Source of the DNA: Wandonia haliotis
GTDB lineage: Bacteria; Bacteroidota; Bacteroidia; Flavobacteriales_D; Crocinitomicaceae
Direction: 5' to 3'
DNA: 64,000 nucleotides
Assembly (NCBI RefSeq): GCF_039523435.1
Contig: NZ_BAAAFH010000007.1
Location: 1 to 64,000 of the forward strand
Shown here: piece after piece, positions 53,471 through 61,943 of the stretch
Position numbering within the stretch: the first letter of the stretch is position 1
Layout of the letters: each line of letters begins with the position of its first letter
Made by a program: the position numbers and the translations under genes
Notes under the pieces: generated by a model
Databases searched by the model: none
What the model was told of the DNA's origin: nothing
Seen by the model: only the letters and a program-made list of their open reading frames with translations

Positions 53471-54385
53471 TTAATCCAGATAGGAACCAACACTATGTAC
53501 TCTTCTGCTCCAGTACGTTGATGACTGCACATCCGTTATTATAATCCCCTGACTCGTACTGGCATGTACCATTTTGATTGACTTATCCTGATTTTCAACA
53601 ACAATACCTACATGATTGACACCCGATCCGCTACTAAAGAAGATTAAATCTCCGGGTTGAGCACCTCCCATATCCTTTTTGCGTGAAGAACGCTGTTGAT
53701 CTCGTGCTATTCGCGGAAGCTGTCGGTTATACTTCTCAAAAACATAGGACGTAAACCCACTGCAATCAAACCCTTTCGGATCCATTCCTCCCGGTTTGTA
53801 TGGCACACCCACATAACTTTGAGCAAAGGCAACTAATTTAGCGCGCTCTGTTCCATGATGATCGTCTCCTTTATCACTCATTTCAGGTGAAGGCTCTACT
53901 GTCTCTACTATTGACTCCAACTCATCCAGGCCTTCAATACCTGAAAATGAAGTTGTAAGTGCAGTATTTATTTTTGCAAAAAGTTCCTCATTTCCTGTTT
54001 GCTTACAAAGCAGGGCAAATGATTGTAAGTCTTGTTTCAATGCCTGTAATTCATAATAATGTGCGCGGAAAATTTTTCCTCCGGTATCTTCTTTTTTTAC
54101 TTCCTGAAACAAAGCAATTGCCTCGTCAAAAGCAGTTCCGTTTCGTTTTCTCCAGTTGTCATCCCGGTAGAGTTGAAACAATGCCAAACTCTTATAATAA
54201 GTCGGAATCATTGAAAAATCGTACTCCGGATTATCCAACAATCTGTTAGACCTTCTCAGTACTTTTTTGTAGTGTCCCTGATCATACAACATTTCCACCT
54301 GATCGAATTCCTTTATCTGTGCGGCTGCCAGAAAAGGGAACAGTATAAAAAGAAAAACAAAATTGCGCATGCTACCCATTTTCAT
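53471..54385 (-). CDS. NlpC/P60 family cell-wall hydrolase
   Basis: About 304 residues from ATG 54385; ATG 54370 (MRNFVFLF) is equally possible, and a TTG at 54394 is unlikely. The signal peptide ends near FLAAAQ. Residues about 30-175 are helical and TPR-like. The C40 peptidase domain is at about 185-304, with catalytic Cys in KGFDCSGFTSYVFE, His in VNHVGIVV and a third residue in VHASTS. It should cut stem peptides of peptidoglycan. A perfect ATTACGA-N7-TCGTAAT dyad adjoins its start. Confidence 0.88.
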   Translation of the reverse strand: MKMGSMRNFVFLFILFPFLAAAQIKEFDQVEMLYDQGHYKKVLRRSNRLLDNPEYDFSMIPTYYKSLALFQLYRDDNWRKRNGTAFDEAIALFQEVKKEDTGGKIFRAHYYELQALKQDLQSFALLCKQTGNEELFAKINTALTTSFSGIEGLDELESIVETVEPSPEMSDKGDDHHGTERAKLVAFAQSYVGVPYKPGGMDPKGFDCSGFTSYVFEKYNRQLPRIARDQQRSSRKKDMGGAQPGDLIFFSSGSGVNHVGIVVENQDKSIKMVHASTSQGIIITDVQSSTYWSRRVHSVGSYLD

Positions 54386-54404
54386 TACGAACAAAAATCG
54401 TAAT
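54384..54404. promoter_or_regulatory. Perfect dyad at the start of the NlpC/P60 gene
   Basis: ATTACGA (54384-54390), seven bases and TCGTAAT (54398-54404) form a perfect 7-7-7 inverted repeat just upstream of the ATG at 54385 on the minus strand. It may be an operator or a leader hairpin. Confidence 0.4.
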
Positions 54405-54555
54405 TATAACGTTCGCCTCTCCTGCTCTATCGGACATCTAATACACAATCCGTTGTTAACTTACAGAATAAAGAGACACCATTTCTTTTCTCTTTTTCTT
54501 TCAAAAATGGCTCGGATTTTGATAATGATTCGTTAATAAATAACCCCGTTCCTGA

Positions 54556-54563
54556 TATTTTTG
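54556..54563 (+). promoter_or_regulatory. -7 element of the S41 peptidase gene
   Basis: TATTTTTG is a full TAnnTTTG match and gives a leader of about 23 bases before the ATG at 54590. No -33 element was found. The rest of the 195-base divergent region is AT-rich with nothing else recognisable. Confidence 0.42.
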
Positions 54564-54589
54564 TAATTTTAGGCTACGGCATAAAACAA

Positions 54590-56209
54590 ATGAACACGAT
54601 GATACAATTCCGCTTATATATATCTGCTTTCTTTGTCTGTTTACTAACCGGAGTCACGATTCAGGCTCAGGAACAAACAGCAATACGACCGGAAAACAGG
54701 GTTTCAGAAGCCCTGAGTTTTATTGATTACCTGTATGTAGATGACGTAAATGCCGAAGAGCTTGCTAATGAAGCCATCGTTGCAATGTTGGAAAAATTAG
54801 ACCCGCATTCAGTATATATTCCAAAGGAAGATGTAGACGATGCCAACCAACAGATTAACGGAAGTTTTGTAGGTATCGGAGTCCGTTTTCAAATCATTAA
54901 GGACACTTTAATGATCGTCAATCCGATCCCCGGCGGGCCTTCTGAAAAATTAGGAATTCGTGCAGGTGATCAAATCATTGCCGTAGATGGTGAAAATGTT
55001 GCCGGAATAGGAATAAAGAATGCTGATGTACGTGATCAGTTAATGGGTGAATTAGGTAGTAAAGTAAACGTTACCATCAAGCGTAAAAATGAAACTGAAC
55101 CTTTGGAATACACAATCAAAAGGGATAAAATTCCTTTACATTCCGTTGCCAGCCATTATATGATTGACAATCGAATCGGGTACCTCAAACTGACCAGCTT
55201 TTCAAGAACAACGGTAGACGAAGTACGTGAAGCCATCAAAGAATTGAAATCCAAAGGAATGCAAGACCTTATTTTTGACCTGCAAGGTAACGGAGGAGGT
55301 CTTTTGTATGCGTCCAAAGTTGTAGCAGATGAATTTCTTAGCGATGACCAATTGATTGTATATTCGGAAGGAAGAAGACAACCTCGCCAGGAATACCTGG
55401 CCGATCAAAAGGGAATCTTTGAAAAAGGTCGTTTGGTTATACTCATTGACGAAGGATCTGCTTCTGCCAGTGAAATTTTATCCGGAGCAGTTCAGGACTG
55501 GGACAGAGGATTAATTGTCGGTCGCCGTTCCTTTGGAAAAGGTCTGGTACAACGTCCTATTGATCTTTCTGACGGAGCACAGATTCGTCTGACTATCGCT
55601 CGTTATTACACACCTTCCGGGCGCTTCATTCAAAAACCATACGAAGATTCCGAAGCTTATGAAAAAGATGCTGTCAACCGTTACCTGAGAGGGGAGTATA
55701 TGCACAAAGACAGCATACGTCTTCCGGACTCTCTTTTACACCGTACCAAGATCAGTGGACGTGAAGTGTACGGAGGTGGTGGTATCATGCCCGATATATT
55801 CGTACCATTGGACACAATCGGTGTAACAGATGTTTTACGCACCCTTGCCCGAAAAGGACACATGAATGGTTTCTCTATTGATTACGTAAATGATAATCGT
55901 GAACAATTAAAGAAGCGATTCCCGACTTTCGAATCTTATAAAGCTTCTTTGGATACGTTTTATCCTGAAGTTGAAAAAGCATTCCGGGCCTATCTAACAA
56001 AAGAAGATCCTGAGTTAACATTAGATAATGAAGAGTACGAAGAAAGTGAATTTCTTATCAAAACGCGTGTTCTTGCATTTATAGCTCAAAACCTATGGGA
56101 TTACGATCGTTTTTACGAAATTTACAACGCAACCAACGAAATTTTACTTAGAGCCGTTGAAGTTTTAGGAAATAAAGAATACGAAAAATCTAAATTAGCG
56201 AAAAATTAA
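54590..56209 (+). CDS. S41 family C-terminal processing peptidase
   Basis: 539 residues. A signal peptide (ending TIQAQ) is followed by a helical N-domain, a PDZ domain (about 95-180, with IPGGPSEKLGIRAGDQIIAVDGE), and the catalytic tail-specific protease core: DLQGNGGGLL, the nucleophile Ser in DEGSASASEIL and the Lys in GRRSFGKGLVQ. The C-terminal extension (about 410-539) is helical and specific to the Bacteroidota branch. It should process periplasmic or membrane proteins. It is probably co-transcribed with the DUF1573 lipoprotein gene (5-base gap). Confidence 0.93.
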   Translation: MNTMIQFRLYISAFFVCLLTGVTIQAQEQTAIRPENRVSEALSFIDYLYVDDVNAEELANEAIVAMLEKLDPHSVYIPKEDVDDANQQINGSFVGIGVRFQIIKDTLMIVNPIPGGPSEKLGIRAGDQIIAVDGENVAGIGIKNADVRDQLMGELGSKVNVTIKRKNETEPLEYTIKRDKIPLHSVASHYMIDNRIGYLKLTSFSRTTVDEVREAIKELKSKGMQDLIFDLQGNGGGLLYASKVVADEFLSDDQLIVYSEGRRQPRQEYLADQKGIFEKGRLVILIDEGSASASEILSGAVQDWDRGLIVGRRSFGKGLVQRPIDLSDGAQIRLTIARYYTPSGRFIQKPYEDSEAYEKDAVNRYLRGEYMHKDSIRLPDSLLHRTKISGREVYGGGGIMPDIFVPLDTIGVTDVLRTLARKGHMNGFSIDYVNDNREQLKKRFPTFESYKASLDTFYPEVEKAFRAYLTKEDPELTLDNEEYEESEFLIKTRVLAFIAQNLWDYDRFYEIYNATNEILLRAVEVLGNKEYEKSKLAKN

Positions 56210-56214
56210 GTTGT

Positions 56215-56712
56215 ATGAAAAAAGTATGGATTCCCTTAATAGCAGTTGCATTATTTACTGCATGTTCTGAAGAAAAAGGAAATGAAGGAACCGTAAAATC
56301 GGAAGAAGTAAGAAGTAAAATGGCTGCAGACGGATGGTCTGAAGAGGATTACAAAGAACCGGAGCAAAATCCGAACGAAAAGCAATATACAACACTGGCT
56401 TTTGATACCTATGAGCATCATTTCGGAAAAGTATTTGCCGGCACGGATAACAAACACGTTTTTAAAGTAACCAATACAGGTACGGCTCCTTTGATTATAA
56501 CAGATGCCTCTGCCACTTGCGGTTGTACTGTACCTAAAAAACCGGAAGCTCCGATTGCTCCGGGAGAAGTGGGAGAAATTGAAGTTATCTTCAGTCCGAA
56601 ACCCAATCAGTTAGGAAATCAGTCCAAAACAGTTACTGTAAAAGCAAATACAGATCCTGTTATCACAACGCTACGTATCTCTGCGGAAGTGATGGAACCT
56701 CTAATGAAATAA
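56215..56712 (+). CDS. DUF1573 lipoprotein
   Basis: 165 residues. Lipobox LFTAC (Cys near 16) with an acidic, charged linker. The domain at about 60-165 is an Ig-like ASH/MSP type (DUF1573) with the family patterns HHFGKVFAGTDNKHVFKVTNTGTAPLIITDASATCGCTVP and PGEVGEIEVIFSPK. Its function is unknown; such domains often hold protein partners on the cell surface or in gliding machinery. It follows the S41 protease by five bases and ends at a strong terminator. Confidence 0.88.
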   Translation: MKKVWIPLIAVALFTACSEEKGNEGTVKSEEVRSKMAADGWSEEDYKEPEQNPNEKQYTTLAFDTYEHHFGKVFAGTDNKHVFKVTNTGTAPLIITDASATCGCTVPKKPEAPIAPGEVGEIEVIFSPKPNQLGNQSKTVTVKANTDPVITTLRISAEVMEPLMK

Positions 56713-56730
56713 AAAAACACTGAGTATTCT

Positions 56731-56769
56731 AAAAACGGGAAACACGATCAAAAGCGTTTCCCGTTTTTT
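56731..56769 (+). terminator. Terminator after the DUF1573 gene
   Basis: AAAAACGGGAAAC (56731-56743) pairs with GTTTCCCGTTTTT (56756-56768) around a 12-base loop, followed by T. Confidence 0.85.
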
Positions 56770-56814
56770 GAACAAATCAACCTGATCGAATGTTTTACAT
56801 AAAATAGATTAATT

Positions 56815-57372
56815 ATGAAAAAATTACTATTTACAGGAGTTTTAGCCATCCTTGGCACACTTCTCTCTTTTACACTAAAAGGACAACAACCTAAGAGTAT
56901 TTATGACCTTTGTGCCAACGCCATAGAAGGAGAAAAAATCTGTCTGGATCAGTTCAAAGGGAAAAAGATCATGATCGTTAATACCGCTTCAAAATGCGGA
57001 TATACACCCCAGTATGAAGACATGGAAAAACTATACACTCAATTCAAAGATGACAACTTTGTCATACTGGGATTTCCTGCAAACAATTTCATGAAGCAAG
57101 AACCGGGAAGTAATGAAGAAATCGCGGAGTTTTGTAAAAAAAATTATGGTGTCACCTTCCCAATGATGGAAAAAATCAGCGTTAAAGGAGATGACATACA
57201 CCCCATTTATCAATTCCTCACAGAATCTGCCAAAAATGGTGTAATGGACACCAAGGTAAAATGGAATTTTCAGAAGTATCTGATTAATGAAAAAGGAGAG
57301 CTGGAAAAAGTGTTTTATTCCGGAACCAAACCACTTGATGAGGAGATCGTAAACTGGATTACTAAAAAATAA
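56815..57372 (+). CDS. Exported glutathione peroxidase-like peroxidase
   Basis: 185 residues. The N-terminus is a Sec signal (MKKLLFTGVLAILGTLLSF), so it acts in the periplasm. The peroxidatic Cys is in NTASKCGYTPQY, and Trp and Asn of the catalytic tetrad are in KWNFQKYL. The usual FPCNQFGGQEPG block reads FPANNFMKQEPG, losing one Cys and the Gln, but the later resolving Cys in AEFCKKNYG is kept. It is thus probably a thioredoxin-dependent two-Cys peroxidase and not a glutathione enzyme, in line with bacillithiol use. It is monocistronic between two terminators. Confidence 0.9.
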   Translation: MKKLLFTGVLAILGTLLSFTLKGQQPKSIYDLCANAIEGEKICLDQFKGKKIMIVNTASKCGYTPQYEDMEKLYTQFKDDNFVILGFPANNFMKQEPGSNEEIAEFCKKNYGVTFPMMEKISVKGDDIHPIYQFLTESAKNGVMDTKVKWNFQKYLINEKGELEKVFYSGTKPLDEEIVNWITKK

Positions 57373-57397
57373 TCCTATTGTTACCCCAGTACTATAT

Positions 57398-57428
57398 ATC
57401 CCGGAAAATCCCGGGATTTTTTGTTTTT
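57398..57428 (+). terminator. Terminator after the peroxidase gene
   Basis: ATCCCGG (57398-57404) pairs with CCGGGAT (57411-57417) around a 6-base loop and is followed by TTTTT and a second T-run. Confidence 0.82.
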
Positions 57429-57492
57429 GTCCCTTTCCTTTCCCGAATTCTCCAAATGTTTGTTATTTTAGACAAAGAAATAATACAGACAA

Positions 57493-58341
57493 ATGACAAT
57501 ACATCCTCTCAACACCGGTATGTTTAAATTAGATGGCGGAGCTATGTTTGGTGTTGTTCCGAAATCAATTTGGCAACGTACCAATCCGGCCGATGAGAAT
57601 AATATGTGTAACTGGGCCATGCGCAGTATGCTTATTGAACAAGACAATAAATTAATTCTTATTGATACGGGGATCGGTGATAAACAAAGTGAAAAATTCT
57701 TTTCCCATTATTACCTGCATGGTAATGACTCGCTTCACGGCAATTTAAAAAAACTCGGTTTTTCAACTGACGACATAACGGATGTATTCCTTACACACCT
57801 TCATTTTGATCATTGTGGGGGAGCTATCGAACGTATAGGAGAAGATCAATATCGACCGGTATTTAAGAACGCTACATTTTGGAGCAATGAAAAACATTGG
57901 AAATGGGCTACCGAACCCAATCCCCGCGAAAAAGCTTCTTTCTTAAAGGAAAACATACTTCCGATTGAAGAAAGTGGACAATTGAAATTTATCGACCGAA
58001 CTGGAGATTATACACAAAATATTTTTACTGGGTTTGATGCGCTTTTTGTTGACGGACATACCGAAAGTCAAATGATTCCTCACATTCAATACAAGGGAAA
58101 AACAATTGTGTTTATGGCCGATCTCCTCCCAAGTACAGGACACATACCTCTTCCGTATGTTATGGGCTATGATACCCGTCCTTTACTTACGCTTAGTGAA
58201 AAGGAAAAATTCCTGAAAAAAGCGTGTGATGAAGAATACATTCTGTTTTTAGAACACGACGGAGTAAACGAGTGTTGTACATTAAAAAATACTGAAAAAG
58301 GAATTCGCCTAGACCACACCTTCCGTTTTGATGAAATTTAA
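57493..58341 (+). CDS. MBL-fold metallo-hydrolase
   Basis: 282 residues of the metallo-beta-lactamase superfamily. The dinuclear zinc site shows THLHFDHCGG (HxHxDH), a His in VDGHTESQ, an Asp in VFMADLLPS and a final His in LFLEHDGVN. The spacing resembles quorum-quenching lactonases and related esterases, without enough detail to name a substrate. There is no signal peptide. It precedes the HU/SPOR gene by 11 bases, and TATTTTAG near 57464 is a weak promoter candidate. Confidence 0.9.
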   Translation: MTIHPLNTGMFKLDGGAMFGVVPKSIWQRTNPADENNMCNWAMRSMLIEQDNKLILIDTGIGDKQSEKFFSHYYLHGNDSLHGNLKKLGFSTDDITDVFLTHLHFDHCGGAIERIGEDQYRPVFKNATFWSNEKHWKWATEPNPREKASFLKENILPIEESGQLKFIDRTGDYTQNIFTGFDALFVDGHTESQMIPHIQYKGKTIVFMADLLPSTGHIPLPYVMGYDTRPLLTLSEKEKFLKKACDEEYILFLEHDGVNECCTLKNTEKGIRLDHTFRFDEI

Positions 58342-58352
58342 GTTATACTACT

Positions 58353-59534
58353 ATGGATAAGTACATTCAGGAACTACTGGCAAAGAACAAATCTGTCATT
58401 TTACCCGATTTTGGAGCGTTAACTATCACCGACGAAGAAACCGGAGAGATCATGTTTAACGAATATGTTCGGTTCAACGACGGAAAACTGGAAGCTTTTA
58501 TAGCAGAACAGGAAGGAATCGAGAAACAGGATGCTGCCAACACAATTGCTAAATACGTCAGAGATCTAGAATTACTTCTCAACAAGGGAGAAACGTATGA
58601 CATTTTTCAGTTCGGACGGTTTATAAAACAGGAAGACGGTTCGTATGATTTTGAAAACTGGAATGCATTTAGTGAAGATGGCTCTTCAACCTATCGTGCT
58701 CCGCAAAAAGAGGAACCGATACCTCAGGATTCAAAAACAGATGAAACACCTGTAAAGAAAGAATTGTTACGGGAAGAAGAAAGCGAAAAACCTACTGAAG
58801 TATATGAAAAACCAGTAGAACGAACACTCCCGAAAGAAGAAAAAAAACAGCCGCAAAACAAATTTACTCCTAAAGACACTGCACCTTCGGATAAAAGCAA
58901 AACGGAAAAAACGAAAAAACCGGCTGAGAAAAAAATCGACAAAAAAGAGAAAAAGAAACGAAAAGTATGGGTACTCCCACTTATTCTGTTTCTTGTTATT
59001 CTGGGTGGAGCAGGAATATTTATAGGCATATTTCCGGATAAAGCAAAGGCTCTTGTGGGTTGGGAAGACACAAAAAATACGTCGATTACCTCAGACGCTT
59101 CTGATAAGCAGAATCAGGAAAACCTTACTTCTGATGAAGATATTGATTCTGAAGAGCTGAATTTGGAAGAAAACAATTCATCAGAAACCGAACTCAATGA
59201 GGACGAAATTACAGATCAAATTACAGAGGGTCTTGCTGAATCTACTTCTGATAATCAGCAGGTAGAACAACAGGAAGAATTGACTCCTGATCCTCAAACT
59301 CCTCCGGCTTCAAACGGAAACTACCATATCATTGTAGGAAGTTTCACCAACCCTTCCAATGCTCAGAACTTTGCTACCAGTCTTCAGTCAAAAGGATACA
59401 GTGCAAGTGTTATCGGTCCTATTAACACCTATCACATGGTTTCGTTTGGCTCCTATCCTTCTCAAAAGGAAGCCATGAATAATCTGGACAAAGCTACCAG
59501 TGAAACAGGTGGAGGCTGGATACTCAAACGTTAG
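58353..59534 (+). CDS. HU-CCDC81 and SPOR domain membrane protein
   Basis: 393 residues. Residues 1 to about 115 match the bacterial HU-CCDC81 domain pair (MDKYIQELLAKNKSVILPDFGALTI; VRFNDGKLEAFIAEQEGI; FGRFIKQEDGSYDFE). A charged, Lys/Pro/Glu-rich linker follows, then a single membrane helix at about 206-226 (WVLPLILFLVILGGAGIFIGIF), an acidic periplasmic linker and a SPOR domain at about 320-393 (YHIIVGSFTNPSNAQNFATSLQSKGY). SPOR binds denuded peptidoglycan at the septum; the HU part lies in the cytoplasm. A strong bidirectional terminator follows. Confidence 0.88.
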   Translation: MDKYIQELLAKNKSVILPDFGALTITDEETGEIMFNEYVRFNDGKLEAFIAEQEGIEKQDAANTIAKYVRDLELLLNKGETYDIFQFGRFIKQEDGSYDFENWNAFSEDGSSTYRAPQKEEPIPQDSKTDETPVKKELLREEESEKPTEVYEKPVERTLPKEEKKQPQNKFTPKDTAPSDKSKTEKTKKPAEKKIDKKEKKKRKVWVLPLILFLVILGGAGIFIGIFPDKAKALVGWEDTKNTSITSDASDKQNQENLTSDEDIDSEELNLEENNSSETELNEDEITDQITEGLAESTSDNQQVEQQEELTPDPQTPPASNGNYHIIVGSFTNPSNAQNFATSLQSKGYSASVIGPINTYHMVSFGSYPSQKEAMNNLDKATSETGGGWILKR

Positions 59535-59552
59535 TAATTAAAAGAACGACTC

Positions 59553-59585
59553 AAACCCCGGGAGACAATTGTTTTCCGGGGTTTT
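59553..59585. terminator. Bidirectional terminator
   Basis: AAACCCCGG (59553-59561) pairs over 9 bases with CCGGGGTTT (59576-59584), between the convergent HU/SPOR and zinc-ribbon genes. AT-rich runs on both sides suit both directions. Confidence 0.8.
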
Positions 59586-59949
59586 ATACTTTCACATAAT
59601 CCTGTTTCTTTACAATTGTATACCAGTCATCATCCAGTTTAATGTACCCCTGATCGTAACAGAAATAATATTTGTTCCCTCCCTTCGTAGTATACGTATT
59701 GGTAAAAAAATGAAAATTGAACCCTTCTTCTGCCAGTTGAAGGGTACGTACTTTAGCCTTTCCTTCAGGATTAAATGCATGCAATATCCGACGGTTTTTC
59801 CGAAGGATATTATTCACCCTTCTTACATACGCATTACTGGACTCATTCAGCCTGTTATGATAAGCGTTGCGACAATAATCACAACAGAATTTTTTATCCT
59901 TTCTTCCTGTAACGGGGGAACTGCATTCCAGACATTCTCTTTTTTCCAT
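59584..59949 (-). CDS. Small zinc-ribbon protein of unknown function
   Basis: 121 residues. The N-terminus has a zinc-binding knuckle, CLEC followed by CCDYC (C-x2-C...C-x2-C with an extra Cys), preceding a basic helical stretch (NAYHNRLNESSNAYVRRVNNILRKNRRIL) like a nucleic-acid contact, then a beta-rich part ending YTIVKKQDYVKV. It is soluble. I do not know the family's role; similar small proteins occur across Bacteroidota. It is alone on this strand between the SPOR gene and the divergent moxR. Confidence 0.78.
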   Translation of the reverse strand: MEKRECLECSSPVTGRKDKKFCCDYCRNAYHNRLNESSNAYVRRVNNILRKNRRILHAFNPEGKAKVRTLQLAEEGFNFHFFTNTYTTKGGNKYYFCYDQGYIKLDDDWYTIVKKQDYVKV

Positions 59950-60057
59950 AGTATATCAGGTTTTAGCTGTCAGCAAGTTAACAAAAATTAACAAGAGAAC
60001 TGCCGTAAGCCAATTGATTATTAGCAATTTTGTAGAAACTAAAAAACTCATATAAAA

Positions 60058-61068
60058 TTGGAAAATTCTGTGCAATCCAGTGAGGATTTACGTGCGCTTA
60101 CAGACAAAATTCAAAAAGAGAGTGCACTTATCGGGCTTCTGAGTCAGGAAATGACAAAGGTCATTGTTGGTCAATCTTATATGGTAAACCGTCTGATTGT
60201 AGCGTTACTAGCTAACGGACACATTCTATTGGAAGGTGTACCGGGATTGGCAAAAACGTTGGCCATTAAAACCATGAGTGATGCAATCGACGGGCATTTT
60301 AGTCGCGTCCAGTTTACACCGGACTTACTTCCTGCCGATGTTATCGGAACGATGATGTTTAATCAGAAAACACAGGAGTTTACAGTAAAAAAAGGACCCG
60401 TTTTTGCGAATTTCGTACTTGCAGATGAGATCAACCGTGCACCGGCTAAAGTTCAGTCAGCCTTATTGGAAGCCATGCAGGAACGCCAGATAACTATTGG
60501 AGATCAGACCTTCAAACTTCCTGAACCCTTTCTTGTATTAGCCACCCAAAACCCGGTTGAACAGGAAGGTACGTACCCGTTACCGGAAGCTCAGGTGGAC
60601 CGTTTTATGTTAAAAGTTTACCTTGATTACCCTAAAAAGGACGAGGAAAAACTAATCATCCGATCTAATGTAAGAAAGGAAGGTCTTACTAAAATATCCA
60701 AAGTAATTACTCCTGCAGATATTATTCGTGCAAGAGAAGTAGTACGTGAAGTATATCTTGATGAAAAAATTGAGCAATATATCGTTGATATTGTATACGC
60801 AACTCGTACACCGGGAGAATATAATCTTTCGCAATTAGAGCCACTAATTAGTTTCGGATGCTCTCCACGTGCCAGTATAAATCTTGCACTGGCTGCGAAA
60901 GCATACGCATTTACACAAGGTCGGGCCTATGTAATCCCTGAGGACATTCGGGCTATTGCTCCCGATGTTATGCGACACCGGATTGGACTTACATATGAAG
61001 CTGAGGCTGAAAATGTGAATCAAAATGACATCGTACAGACTATTCTAAATCGCGTGGAGGTACCGTAA
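60058..61068 (+). CDS. MoxR family AAA ATPase
   Basis: 336 residues. The start appears to be TTG (60058); no ATG lies near the N-terminus of the domain. Walker A is LEGVPGLAKT, Walker B is VLADEINRAP, with the MoxR pattern LLEAMQERQITIGDQ and ATQNPVEQEGTYPLPEAQVDRF. It acts as a chaperone for VWA proteins. The DUF58 gene starts within its stop codon (TAATG). It is the first gene of the Bat operon that runs to the right edge. Confidence 0.95.
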   Translation: MENSVQSSEDLRALTDKIQKESALIGLLSQEMTKVIVGQSYMVNRLIVALLANGHILLEGVPGLAKTLAIKTMSDAIDGHFSRVQFTPDLLPADVIGTMMFNQKTQEFTVKKGPVFANFVLADEINRAPAKVQSALLEAMQERQITIGDQTFKLPEPFLVLATQNPVEQEGTYPLPEAQVDRFMLKVYLDYPKKDEEKLIIRSNVRKEGLTKISKVITPADIIRAREVVREVYLDEKIEQYIVDIVYATRTPGEYNLSQLEPLISFGCSPRASINLALAAKAYAFTQGRAYVIPEDIRAIAPDVMRHRIGLTYEAEAENVNQNDIVQTILNRVEVP

Positions 61069-61943
61069 TGGAAACCAAAGAGCTGTTAAAAAAGATTCAT
61101 CGGATTGAGATCAAGACGAAAGGTCTGACCAATCAGGTTTTTTCCGGAGAATACCATTCGGCATTTAAAGGAAGAGGAATGGCTTTTTCTGAAGTTCGCG
61201 ACTATAAGGTGGGTGATGATGTCCGCAATATAGACTGGAACGTAACAGCTCGTTTTAACGATCCCTATGTAAAAGTATTCGAAGAAGAACGTGAACTAAC
61301 CGTCATGTTACTTATTGACCTTTCCGGGTCTGTTGACTTCGGTTCGGGAGATAAAACCAAACGCGACCTTATATTGGAAATTGCCGCTGTATTAGCATTT
61401 TCTGCTATTTCTAACAATGATAAAGTCGGTGCTATTTTCTTTACCGATAAAGTAGAGAAATTTGTTCCTCCGGTAAAAGGACGAAAACACGTTCTGAAAA
61501 TTCTTCGCGAAATTATTGAGTTCCAACCGGAATCGAAAGGAACCGATCTGAGTCATGTTCTATCCTATTTCAGAAACGTGATCAAACGACGTAGCATCGC
61601 TTTCGTAATTTCCGACTTCACCGACAAGCAGGATTTTGTTAGCTCGCTTCGCATTGCACGTAAAAAACATGATATTGTAGCAATCAACATATTTGATCAT
61701 TTCGAACAACAGATTCCGAACATGGGATTGGTTCGTATAAAAGACGCTGAAACCGGAAAAAAACACTGGTTAAATACCTCCCGAAAATCACAACGGACAC
61801 GTTTAGCCCATATTTTTGAAGAACGTCAGCAAAACATAGAAAACGGACTCAGAAAGTCAGGGATTGATTTCACCCGTATATCTACACAAGAATCACATGT
61901 TAAACCTTTGATGCAATTGTTTAAAAAGCGTGTCAGCCGATGA
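61068..61943 (+). CDS. DUF58 family protein of the Bat operon
   Basis: 291 residues. The core has FSEVRDYKVGDDVRNIDWNVTAR, the DUF58 hallmark, then a VWA-like half with LLIDLSGSVDFGSG and VISDFTDKQDF. It is soluble, without a clear membrane helix. DUF58 proteins work with MoxR ATPases; the pair is found at the head of Bat operons in Bacteroidota. It overlaps the next gene by four bases. Confidence 0.93.
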   Translation: METKELLKKIHRIEIKTKGLTNQVFSGEYHSAFKGRGMAFSEVRDYKVGDDVRNIDWNVTARFNDPYVKVFEEERELTVMLLIDLSGSVDFGSGDKTKRDLILEIAAVLAFSAISNNDKVGAIFFTDKVEKFVPPVKGRKHVLKILREIIEFQPESKGTDLSHVLSYFRNVIKRRSIAFVISDFTDKQDFVSSLRIARKKHDIVAINIFDHFEQQIPNMGLVRIKDAETGKKHWLNTSRKSQRTRLAHIFEERQQNIENGLRKSGIDFTRISTQESHVKPLMQLFKKRVSR

